From: Euprymna scolopes
Taxonomy: Eukaryota > Mollusca > Cephalopoda > Sepiida > Sepiolidae
NCBI GenBank assembly: GCA_024364805.1
Contig: CM044519.1
Span: forward strand, 47,016,520 to 47,037,810
DNA length: 21,291 nt
Direction of reading: 5' to 3'
The notes under the pieces were generated by a model that worked only from the letters and a program-made list of their open reading frames with translations, was not told the DNA's origin and did no database searches. A program made the translations under genes and the position numbers. This document shows positions 8,691 to 18,785 of the stretch, piece by piece (within the stretch, counting starts at the first letter, position 1; each line of letters begins with the position of its first letter).

Positions 8691-8696
8691 TTTATT
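8691..8696 (-). terminator. Candidate polyadenylation signal of the 8736-9555 exon
   Basis: TTTATT on the plus strand reads AATAAA on the minus strand, 40 bases past the TGA stop. It is the first canonical hexamer downstream of the coding end. The AT-rich background makes chance hexamers common. Confidence 0.4.
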
Positions 8697-8735
8697 CATT
8701 TGTCACATGGCAAGTGTATTAAAACAAAAAATAAA

Positions 8736-9555
8736 TCAAATAACAGACAAATCGATGTTTTCATTTTTGTGTAACAGATCCACTGAGAGAGTCTTCATTT
8801 GGGCAGTATTATTTGCCGGTAGAAATCCCAGTAAATTATATAACTGACGACATTCATGGTCAATGGCGCTGGCGAAGGGTAGTGACACCATACGTCTCCA
8901 TTTCTGACTTGTAGCCCAAGAGTTTTTGTTGGATACTGCAAAAGGGTTGCCGCCTGTATGAAGCCCCATCATATTAGTCCGAATCCATTTTTCAACACGT
9001 TCCGTAAATGGAAGGTGTAAAAATTTGAAGAGACGTTTAGAACATTCAATTGGGTCTTTGCCCAGATCCTCATAATAAAGAGTAGCAACACGGTCTTTAA
9101 ATGTCTCCTTTCGTATTAGTTTCATAGTCGCTACTGTATTTTCAAGCATGCTAGTACAAATGGTCTTAGCTTCGTCAGTAATATATTTCATACTAGCTCT
9201 GTAGATCCTCCGACGTGAGTTTAAGATTCCACGAGGGTCTCGAATCAGGTGGACTATTTTTAAATCTGGCACCGATTTCAACAGGATTTGAGCAGTTTCC
9301 ATATTCAGCCGAATTACCTTGATTATTCGATTCAAAGATGTGTTACAGAGCTGTTCCAAAATTGGTAGACATTTAGTAACGACTGGCTCGATTCGACGTG
9401 AACCGATACAATCGTAAAAACTCTGACACGCGTTACATCCTGTAAGAGCCTTCTGCGTGATGACGTTAATATAAGATTGACGAAAGTCACAATTAAAATG
9501 ACCTGAGAGCGTCTTGGTGTAGGCCCTCTTCAACGATTGGCTGTCTGTCAAACGC
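8736..9555 (-). CDS. Carbohydrate sulfotransferase (GlcNAc/Gal 6-O type, CHST1/3-like), terminal exon A
   Basis: This is the C-terminal catalytic part of a Golgi-type carbohydrate sulfotransferase, a family that moves sulfate from PAPS to sugar hydroxyls of glycans. The exon begins at a splice acceptor, TTTATTTTCAG ending at 9556, with one base of a split codon, and then reads RLTDSQSLKR to TGA at 8736-8738. A methionine called at 9551 would be TTG and is not a start. Counting from that Leu, the 3'-phosphate PAPS-binding motif is HLIRDPRGILNSRR (101-114, with Arg104 and Ser112). Then come LYYEDLGKDP (158-167), FTERVEKWI (182-190) and SQKWRR (215-220), all in family order. The N-terminal anchor and the RTGSS-type 5'-phosphosulfate loop are absent and must be on upstream exons (higher coordinates). 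A Cys-rich stretch (CNACQSFYDC, 39-48) and an NTS glycosylation site (70-72) are present. The frame is intact and the segment is richer in G+C than its flanks. Assignment to the family is firm; the substrate is unknown. Confidence 0.9.
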
Positions 9556-12390
9556 CTGAAAATAAATATTCAAAATAAAATCTTTAGAGAATTTATATCT
9601 TGCATATTCTCTGGAGTTCATTCACTTTAAATTTAATAGAGAGAGTTAAGTCATAAAAGCGAACTATTTACAATCTTTACATGTTTTCCACACTTTTTTC
9701 ATCGTGGATGTTCTTGTTTTCACAACCTTTATGTATTTATGCTGATCTTTATCGTTTGTTTACATACAAATTACACTGAATTCAGTTCGTTATTTTTAAT
9801 GTTGTTGGGTTCTGCACATCTAACCGATCTTATCGGTTATTCGTTTTAAATACAATCTATGTGTATTTCTCCTCTTTTAATTTGTATCTATAGACACATT
9901 TTGGCAACGCATTTCAGATTTAGCTGGAAACACACTGAACATTTTCAGGACACTGGTCCGTTGCGGAAATGAAAATCTCATTTTATAAATAAAACTATTT
10001 GTATAAATAAAAAGTCATATTTAAATGCAATAATCTGACTTCCTCCATTGAATACTCTCTGGCTGTTTATTGTTTACTGGCTTGACATTTATAAGCATTT
10101 AATTTCTTACAATTTCTGATTATAATTCTTGTGGCCTAGAAGTAGAATGGTAGCTTATAAAATCAACGTTGACTGTGATTGGGATCGAATCTCTCAAGCA
10201 GTAGTAATTAACGCTTCCTAAACTAATGTTTACTTAAATTTGAAACACTTGTGTATGTAGGTGTAAAAATAATTGTTAATATTTATTTTTAAAATATTAT
10301 AGTTATAAAGTCGCTTTAAGAAAATAACAACCTTATTTTCTCTTTATGGAATAAAGATAGAGCAGTATATCTAGACGTAAATTCGGAATTCCTGTCGTTG
10401 AATGCTCTATATTTCTAAAACGGAGGAGATAGAGGTCGTAGAATGATATCATAATACAAGAAGTAAACATATGACGATGCTGAAAATGATGGAAAAAGGT
10501 TTGTTTTTTCATATGATTTTTATAGTGAATAATTTGGGGGGGGTCAATTTTTATATTGTGGTCGAAGTCATTTGAATGTAAAACCTCTTTATCAAATGTT
10601 AATTATTTGAAATCTATTTAAACTTATGTAGTTTACCACTCAATGCATATATTTACATGTTTTATAGTATATAATGATTTCCTTTATTTTTATTTATAAT
10701 TGTTGTATTTTTAGTTATTTTAAGATATTTAGCCGTATGTGTGTAAGATTACTTTTCATTTTTAATGTTACAATTCAATCCATTAACAATTTGTTTAAAT
10801 CTAAATTTTCACTAATTAATTATTGTGGAGAAAAAGGGTGAGAACTTTTGCAATGAGTCTTTTTTCCTTTTTATAGTGAAATATTTTGAAATATTTTTCC
10901 CCTAAAAGTAAAGTTATATTTCTTTTATTTTCTAATTTTTATTCATAGAATATATTTAGTCGAAGATTTGCAGTTCGTAGCAAAGATGTTAATTTTGATA
11001 GATCTGTTGTGTTGCAAGTGTAAAATATTTTAAAATTATAATGCATGTGTTTGCATGTGTTATTTAATTTTGATGTGTACTGGTTTTATAGTGCTTCCCA
11101 TGCAAAATGTGTTGCAAGTCATTCATTCTAGATTTATATAGGATATGCGTGTTGGCAAAAATCCGTAGTATACATTGAGCAGTTAGCCAGGTTGCACGTT
11201 TCTGCGCTGATTTTATGTTTGTGTGTCGTTAGTTGCTGTCATAATGATGCCCCCTATGGCCTTTCTAAGTATTCCCTTCTAAATGTATTAAATATAGATT
11301 GTTTATTGTACAAAAATTATTAGTTACATATGTGCATACATGTTTCAGTGGAATCCCAATTCAAGAACAACACTTCACCAGACCAAACAAAAATTGATAT
11401 AATTGTATTAAATATATAGATAATTTATTTTAAATTCACTTAAAAATGTACTCGTGGATCTATTTGAATGAATTTTATTATCAACTGGCAGCGATAAAAT
11501 AGACCTTAATACATATGTTTATGGATTTTAAAATGTTAAAATCATTTAAATTAAATTTTAGAAGCCAAACTTTACACAAAGCTGAGTCCATAAATGTTTC
11601 TAAATCAGGTTTATTTAAAATCTAGTATTAGTCATTGCAAACACCTGGATTTAAAGTAAACAAACGGCTGGATTTTTTTTTCTTTTCGGTGGTTTAGGAG
11701 TAAAAACACATCTTAAAAAGTGACAACAGAAAATCACATCAAACTAAGCGAAAACACATATAGCGGAGACAGATAGCTGGAATAATAGTTATCTTTTTCA
11801 GCAAATAGAGCATCTGAAAAAAGTTTAGAAGCGTGAAAAACACATTTCTTATTCATCCAAAATGGGAACTTGGGAAATATCTGCTCCAAGGGAGGCAATC
11901 GCATTGTGACCACTTCTTTTTCTATTCTTATTAGGTGTTTATTAAGTTTAATTAGAATTAATTTGTTTATTTGGCATGATTAGAATCAACTGATCCGTTT
12001 CTCGTAATGACTATAATATATTCGCTAAATGGGCTGCGAGATTAAGTTTCAATCCTTCATCAAATCATACTAAACCCTCAAAACTGGTACTTGATTATCA
12101 TTACTAATCACGCAGCAGTATAAGATTAAAGATCGAATGTAAATGGGATAATCCTGAGAAAGAAGTGGCACTTCCTCGTACAATTCAGTGTAGTAGCTAA
12201 TGAAAAGGGTTGCCATAGACTAAGGTTGACCATTTTACATTTTTACTTAAAGTTATCTTAGAATATGTTTTTCTAAATAAATGTATTTATTAAAAATTAA
12301 ATTTTAATTTTTAAAACCGTTTAAATATATTAATATTCGATGTTGATGAAGTATATAGTAATATTGTAACTACAGTTATTTCACTCTGTA
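9556..12390. other. AT-rich intron or intergenic DNA
   Basis: If each sulfotransferase copy is its own gene, the upstream exons of exon A should lie here or further right. I looked on the minus strand for an RTGS-type phosphosulfate-loop coding segment and saw none, but short exons could be missed. The stretch also holds a SINE-like remnant (10127-10200), a small AACCGAT-ctt-ATCGGTT hairpin near 9822, and a G run at 10538-10544. A weak acceptor at about 11347 followed by 17 open codons is probably chance. Confidence 0.5.
10127..10200 (+). mobile_element. Possible tRNA-derived SINE head remnant
   Basis: The stretch reads like a degraded RNA polymerase III promoter. GTGGCCTAGAAGTAGAATGG (10131-10150) resembles a tRNA A box of the TGGCnnAGTGG kind. 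About 30 bases on, GGGATCGAATCTC (10181-10193) resembles a B box GGTTCGAATCC. The spacing fits a tRNA-related SINE. I saw no cloverleaf good enough for a working tRNA and could not define a tail or target duplication. Confidence 0.35.
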
Positions 12391-12895
12391 TATTTCATAA
12401 TGTTTGAGCAAATGGAACACCTTGGCATATTTTAGATGTGCGATGAATAACTAGCTCTTCGTTTTGGGATGCAACGTGATGTAGACTGAATGACATAACA
12501 GAATGGGCGAGAGGTACTATAGCTAGTTGGTCACAAAACTGCGTTGTATATGCTGTGAAATCAAGAGGATGTGTAATGAAAAGGGAAAAGTATTTTACCC
12601 CGATCTTTGCTGAAATGGAAGAAACAAAAACCTTGGAAGAACAAGACATATGTGGAATATGTTGATAACAATAGATACATGTCAATCTTCAAGATATGGT
12701 AGCACTGCAATGATTCGGAAGGTGGTAAATGACGAAGAAAATAACGAAGGCAAATGAGAGAATATATAAAGTGAGGCAATAAGGGCAACAGACGTACAAA
12801 AAGTTTTCCTAAAAACGATTTTAGGAAAAAAATAGACAAAATCATACACTCGACAATCACAATCGCTGATGATACAAAAAACATTTATCGAAAAA
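12391..12895. other. Unassigned segment of higher complexity
   Basis: It is less AT-rich than its surroundings. Overlapping minus-strand open frames of 96 and 107 codons (12395-12685, 12561-12884) run through it, but I recognise no domain. It contains the 12804-12829 hairpin. It may be the body of a decayed repeat lying next to the tail-like segment at 12895-12990. Confidence 0.3.
12804..12829. repeat. Perfect 11-bp hairpin
   Basis: TTTTCCTAAAA (12804-12814), loop ACGA, TTTTAGGAAAA (12819-12829): a perfect 11-base-pair inverted repeat with a 4-base loop. No gene end adjoins it, so terminator function is not implied. Confidence 0.85.
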
Positions 12896-12990
12896 GATTG
12901 TTTCTATCGTTTTTCTCATTAATGTTGATATTTATATCGATACGACGTTTCGACCGAAACGCCCTTCAGTCTTCGTCAGGTGCATGGTTC
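12895..12990 (-). mobile_element. Retroelement 3'-tail-like segment (possibly Penelope-like)
   Basis: Read on the minus strand it runs CACCTGACGAAGACTGAAGG, then GCGTTTCGGTCGAAACGTCG, then an AT-rich tail. The perfect palindromic core CGTTTCG-ac-CGAAACG lies at 12946-12961. GACGAAG...CGAAACG phrases of this kind are, from memory, common near the ends of invertebrate reverse-transcriptase elements including Penelope-like ones. The family link to the 19478-20400 fragment is inference. Confidence 0.35.
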
Positions 12991-14059
12991 ATTTATCTAT
13001 TTTGATTTAGAACTAATCATGATAATTTTTGTTTATGAATGTTTCTTATGTACGAATAAACCGATGTTTCCGACATGATGTATTCATTTCCACATGCAAC
13101 TACCAAAACAGACAACATTCGTCGTTTTGAATGAACAACCACACAATTCAATAAACGTTAAATAAAAATGCCACCAAACGATGGCAGAATGAAAATGCAG
13201 TCAATTTTGTCATTCTCCATGCTATTGATTATGTAGCTATTTTCTGATCTATAATAAAGAGAAACGTGTATTATTTATAAATATATATACGTTTTGTCAC
13301 AAAAACGTTTTCGCAACGAATAATGCAAAAAGGATGCAAATCTATTTCCATAAGTGTATTTCTTTGCTTTCTATCCCAATTTACGCGTTATTATTCTTTC
13401 CCCATTTCTAAACATTCTAGTTTCAGAAGTTTGCTTTCTTATTGAAGAGTTTTCGATGTGAAATGGTTTAAGTCGCTGGTGTAATCGGCAGTTGTTTTGA
13501 TTTTAATTTGATTTTAATTATTTTACTTGTGTTAGCCTATTCGATCTTATTTTTATATCGAGACGCCTTTTTACGTTTCCATCATAAGGAAGAAAATAAA
13601 AAATAAAATTAATGTTTTAGGTCATCAGCAATGACACGCGATTTTTCTCAGCTCTCAATCCTTAATTATCCCATTGAAATTTATAACATTATTTGAAAGA
13701 TGCATTAAAAAACCATAGCAAGTCAGAGAAGCCTGTCATGTTAAATGAATTATCAAAGAAAATCTTTATTCTAAATAACGGTAGTATTTTAAAGGTGATC
13801 CGAAATGATAATAATTTATATATGAAAAGTTAAGTTACTGACGTAATATATAATTTTTCTATTATTTTTTTACGAAGTTTTTTCACGCGTTGCATAATCA
13901 ACCACGTGGAACTTGATAGCAATTATTGCGTATACACTGTATTTTTATATATCAAACATTTTTCGATATTAAATGTTGAGTGATAGTTGAAAATCTAGGA
14001 TATGGACGATTTTTCTAACGGTCGATTCTGCATATTGTCTTTTCAATCCACATAAACTG
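12991..14059. other. Non-coding, nothing recognised
   Basis: AT-rich DNA without a long open frame, tandem repeat or RNA gene that I can support. Confidence 0.5.
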
Positions 14060-14810
14060 TCGAGTTGGTTTTGTCATGTTATGAGTTTAAAAAATAACTA
14101 GTTTATCGAATTGTTTATGTTTTGTTATCAGTAGTTATGAATTTTTTTAATCATAAGTTCTAAAGATTACTTTTGTTATGCGTTTTTAAAATTAAAAATT
14201 CATTTGATTACTTATGTGACGTCATGAGTTTCATTTTAATCATGAGATTACTTATGTTATGCGTTTTAAAAATAAGGCATTTATCTGATTACTTATGTTA
14301 TGTTATGAGCTTTTTTAATCATGAGTTCGTCAGATTATTTATGCTATATTATTATTGCTTATGTCATGTTATGAGTTTTTGAAACTACGAGTTTGTCAAA
14401 TTCTTATATCATAATATGAGTTTTTACTCAGGAGTACATAGGTTCGGTTTTGTTATGTGTTTTTCAAATAAGGAGCTTGTCGGATTGCTTACGCCACGTT
14501 AGGTTTTAATCGGAAGTTCGTTTTTTTAATTAGGAATTTGTACAATTAATTGTTTAACGTTATGGTATTTTTAAATTAGAAATCCGTTGGATTGCTTATG
14601 TCGCGTCATAACTTTTCAAAAGCAGGGCTTCATCAGATTGTTTATGCAAAAATAGTTTTTAAAAGTTCGTGGAATCGCTTATGTCATATTCAAAGTTTTT
14701 AAAAGCAGGAGTTCAGATTGCTTATAACGTTATAAGTTTAAGTAAGGTGTTGATCGAATTGCTAATTACATGTAATGAACTTTCAAAAGTATGAGTTCAT
14801 CGGATGTAAG
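14060..14810. repeat. Diverged ~45-bp minisatellite, about 16 units
   Basis: Units near GATTGCTTATGTCATGTTAT, GAGTTTTTAAAATCAGG, AGTTCGTC recur with many substitutions and length changes (about 36-66 bp). The landmark GATTRCTTATG opens many units, for example near 14166, 14204, 14246 and 14288. Because many units keep the same reading phase, a 69-codon frame (14173-14382) shows a repeated DYLC-VMSF peptide. I treat this as a repeat by-product, not a gene. Confidence 0.85.
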
Positions 14811-15086
14811 TACGTACGCAATGTCAGCCTAATGTTCAAATAATCGATAGCAATATAATTTCTTGAATAAACATTATCAGTGTTGAAGAATATATCTGAT
14901 GAATACCAAAGAGTACACCGCCGGAAACATTATCGAAATATAAATATGAACTCTGAAAAAAATGAATAGAATATCAATGTGAATTAAATCTGAATATATG
15001 GCCATGTTTTTCCACAATTTTATTTGTGTTTGCTCATTTGTGCTTTTGTATTTTCGTTTTTTCTTTAAAAATAGAAAAGGACTCAC

Positions 15087-15246
15087 ACACATATCCATAC
15101 ACGCATGCACATATACATACACGCATACACATATACATACACGCATACACATATCCATACACGCATACACATATACATACACGCATACACATATACATAC
15201 ACGCATACGCATATCCATACACGCATACACATATACATATATATGT
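15087..15246. repeat. 20-bp minisatellite, eight units
   Basis: Eight contiguous 20-bp units of ACACATAYMCATACACGCAT (the sixth position group is TATAC or TATCC), the last grading into ATATATGT. Three units make 60 bases, so no stop appears in several frames on either strand. This explains the overlapping open frames of 62-158 codons here. Confidence 0.96.
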
Positions 15247-15249
15247 GGG

Positions 15250-16574
15250 TTTAGAGGCAGCGAACTTTCAATTAAAATAAATCACCGAAAAACTAATTTT
15301 ATTTTAAAAAATATGTGTTTTTTTCCAAACATTCATTTTGGTCATTTACAACCGATACTTTCCAAATTTGCAATTAAAGAAAATATTGTTGTCAATCTGG
15401 CGTTCGCTACATTTAAAAACATCATGTGTGTGTATGTGTGTATAGTTTACTTAGATGCATATATGCATACGTAGGCATGTATATTTTACATTCATACAGA
15501 ATGTATATTTATCAAAATAGAGTAAGTCGAAGAAAATATTCATTGTGAACGACACGAATACATTTTAATTTCATTGATAATACAATCAGTGGTTAGAAAA
15601 TAAACCGATAATTCAATATGTGATTTCTGTTAGAAATCGATAAGTGATTTTGATTCAATGAATCGAAACTTTATTAAAATGTGTAAAATTATGTTTCTGA
15701 TTTTTTACACAAAATGTTTTCCGTTCTTCCTTTTTCATTATCGAAAATTTCAATAAATCTAAATATTCAAATATTGTTTGACAGCCAATCTTTGTTTTTT
15801 CTGTTTTTAAATAATTCATGTAATTTACATGTAAATTAATCAATATACAAACATATATTTCTTTTGATTTAGTTTTTAAATAATCCATGTAATTTATTTA
15901 AAAATCAATCAATATTAAGATATTGTCAACGTGAGAAAGCAATGTTACTTTTTTCTTTCTTTTTATTGAAATATTTTCGAATAATATTTGAATTATGTTA
16001 TTATCCTGTTTCCATTTTGTTGTTATTAAGATTGTTTTTTATGATTCAATTAAATTCGCATTCAATTTAATGAATATTCGAATATTGTAAAAAAAAAATT
16101 TCTTTTTAATGTTTTTTAGTATTTTACCTTTTATCATTTTTTTCTGTTTTGGTATGTTTTTATTTTTCTTTTGTTGCAAACTAATTGAATTGAACCAGTA
16201 AATATTCAAATAGTATCAAACAACACATGTCCATTAAATTATTTTTTTACATTTTTGTTTGTTTTTATTTTTCTGCGTGGTGCTTACTGAGATTTAAAAA
16301 ATCGTTAGGCTTTCCAATAGAAAAAACAGAGATATTCAATAGATGCAACTTTTGGAATTCAGATATAATTCATATTATTCATTTATAAAATGTTTAATGG
16401 TGTTTAATTTATATAAGAAAAAGTAAACATACGTGTGTTCGCCTCACACCAATAATCAGATATGCAAATTTACTGGTTATGAGCAAAAAGAGGAGGCTAA
16501 GGTTTTAGAAAAGCTTAAAATAATACAAAGAAAAAATAAAAAGAATATTGACAAAAATATCATCTTGTTATTAT

Positions 16575-16575
<1 letters not shown>
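15250..16575. other. AT-rich non-coding stretch
   Basis: No gene is recognised. A local duplication of TTTTTAAATAATYCATGTAATTTA occurs at about 15805 and 15872. A GATATGCAAATTT octamer-like site lies near 16460. Poly(T) and poly(A) runs are frequent. Confidence 0.5.

Positions 16576-16622
<47 letters not shown>
16576..16622. repeat. (AGT)n trinucleotide microsatellite, nearly 16 units
   Basis: Uninterrupted AGT triplets from 16576 to 16622. The purity suggests it is likely polymorphic in length. Confidence 0.98.
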
Positions 16623-17965
16623 ATAAATGAACAAAGTGAAAAAGTTTTATCTTCGTTTCTTTAGCGATTAGTTCTGCCTTATTTTATTATCAATTACGTT
16701 CGTTTTAATGATTTTAAGTGATAAATATAAATTAAATTGCGAAACGATCGCGAGTGGACAAACCATGCTGATATTAAAATAAACGGACAACCAGAAAAAA
16801 TTTTTGCATTGTTTGATAATTAAAATACTTATGTAATAATTTTGAATAAAACAAAAACTGTTAGTCATTTATAACTGAAACTTGGTGGACAAGTCAACAA
16901 TAGAGTAAAGTTTGTTTGTACTAAATATTGTTGAATTGTAGAAAAGATTATGAATATGATTTTAAATACCATGGGTGACATTTGACGGCCATAAACTATA
17001 TTTCAGGTATATTTTTTTCACGGTTATTAAACAGCGTCCGTGAATAAATAGAAATGGTTTGTGAATTTTTTCATGGACATTATCAGTGAGATAACGTCAC
17101 AGAAAAAATGATGGTATGTCATCGTCTGGTGAGTGTGAATTTCATTCGACATCACACCTCACACTGATGAGACAATCAGCAAGGTATCGCTCATTACTTA
17201 ACCGGCGATAAAACTAAGACTGTTAGATATTAATGGCTGAATTATGATGGGCAAGTGTTGCATAGACGGAAATGCTTCAATCCCCAAAATGGTTGGAATC
17301 TTATTAACGATTCCACGCGTGATATATAAGAGAGCATCTTTATTATTAGATTTTAATAATTGATTTTTCTTTTCTCATTATACAACAATTTGCTGATTAA
17401 GTTGGATTAACATAAACTGATACCCTATAAGACTCATCGGAATAAACTTTTAAATTTATTAAATTTTTATCGATTGGGAATTTTACCAAGAATATTTTTT
17501 CTTTGTGATTTTTTTTTTCATAATGAATTTTTACTGATAGCTTTGTGTGGATATGTTGAAGAAAATGTAAAACTATGCTATTAAGGTCAGTTTTTTTTTA
17601 TATCTAATTTAGCAACTGTATTTTTAGTATCGTCTGTGCAAAAAATTAAATTCCTCATTCTCAGAGGATGCCTTGGAAATAATTTCCCTTGAGTAGATCA
17701 TATATTTTCGAGAATAAGAGCTAAAAGAAAAAAATATTTGTACACATGCATGAAGTGCAATATATAATTGACATATTCCTCTGTGTTATTTCTATCTACT
17801 GACAGTTTATATGATCCAATATTTTAATTTTGTTTTATGTTTGTATAAACAACTTCATTAGTTTTTTTCATATAAATTTGTACTTTAAAATATCGAAAAG
17901 CCCAAAGATTTCTATTGTTGTTGCCTGTGACATGGCAACTGAAAATAAAAAATAAAGAATGCAAT
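16623..17965. other. AT-rich spacer with the 3' flank of the second sulfotransferase exon
   Basis: No gene is seen. Short inverted repeats occur at 17017-17044 (TTCACGG...CCGTGAA) and, imperfectly, near 17124-17170. The last ~40 bases (from about 17928) share GTGACATGGCAA and an AAAATAAA stretch with the 3' flank of the first sulfotransferase exon, so they belong to its duplicated 3' untranslated region. Confidence 0.5.
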
Positions 17966-18785
17966 TTAAATCACCGACAGATTTAGAGGTTTGTCTTTCT
18001 GCATTAAATTCACTGACAGTTTTTTCAATTGGGCGGTGCCCTTAACGGATAGATATCCGAGTAACTTATATAATTGGCTGCACTCGCGGTCAACGGCGCT
18101 GGTAAACGATATATTCACCATGGTTCTCCATTTCTGACTTGTAGCCAGAGCGTCTCTGTGGATTACTGCATAAGGGTGGCCAACTGAATGCACCCCCATC
18201 ATGTTTGTCCGAATCCATTTTTCAACACGTTCTGTAAAGGGCACATGTAGAAAATTAAAAAGACGTTTAGAACAAGAAATTGGGTCTTTGCTCATATCCT
18301 CATAATAAAGAGTAGCAACCCGGTCTTTAAATTCGTCTTGTTGTAGCAGTTTCATAGTCGCTACTGTATTCTCAACCATGTTCTTACAAATGGCCTTAGC
18401 TTCGTAAGAAATATATTTGATATTAACTTTTTTGACTCCCCGCCGAGAGTTTAAGATTGCACGTGGATCTCGAATGAGGTGGACTATTTTTAAATCTGGC
18501 ACCGATTTCAGTAGGATTTGAGCAGTTTTCATATTTAACCGAATTACCTTGATTATTCGAATCAAAGATTTGTTACAGAGCTGTTCCAAAATTGGTAGAC
18601 ATTTTGTAACGACTGGTACGATACGATGCGAACCAATACAATCATGAAAACTCTTACATGTGTTACATCCTGTAAAAGGCTTTTGCGTGATGACGTTAAT
18701 GTAAGATTGGCGAAAGTCACAGCGAAAATGACCTGACAGCGTCTTGATGTAGGTTTTCTTCAACGTTCGGGTATCTGTCAAACGC
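17966..18785 (-). CDS. Carbohydrate sulfotransferase (CHST1/3-like), terminal exon B
   Basis: This is a paralogue of the 8736-9555 exon, with the same length (271 codons from the TTG at 18781), the same acceptor (TTTGTTTACAG ending at 18786) and the same one-base split codon. By hand count 195 of 271 residues are identical. It has the 3'-phosphate PAPS-binding motif HLIRDPRAILNSRR (101-114), LYYEDMSKDP (158-167), FTERVEKWI (182-190) and SQKWRT (215-220), and the same NxS site at 70-72 (NKS). The 5'-phosphosulfate loop and membrane anchor are missing and would be on exons beyond 18785. Differences cluster at residues 115-124 (after the PAPS motif), 146-150 and 197-212, outside the core motifs, which would fit a changed acceptor sugar. 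The frame is intact, so the exon is probably in use. It would act in the Golgi on glycan chains; the substrate is unknown. Confidence 0.9.

Noticed and set aside
8736-9551. Methionine start for the sulfotransferase exons
   Set aside because: The codon at 9551 (and at 18781) is TTG, sits five bases inside a splice acceptor, and the family needs an N-terminal part upstream.
11347-11401. TTTCAG acceptor followed by 17 open codons (WNPNSRTTLHQTKQK)
   Set aside because: Weak pyrimidine tract and a very short reading; chance is likely.
12395-12884. 96- and 107-codon minus-strand frames
   Set aside because: Overlapping frames with no domain; probably a decayed repeat.
14877-15474. Open frames of 62-158 codons on both strands
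   Set aside because: Produced by the 20-bp minisatellite.
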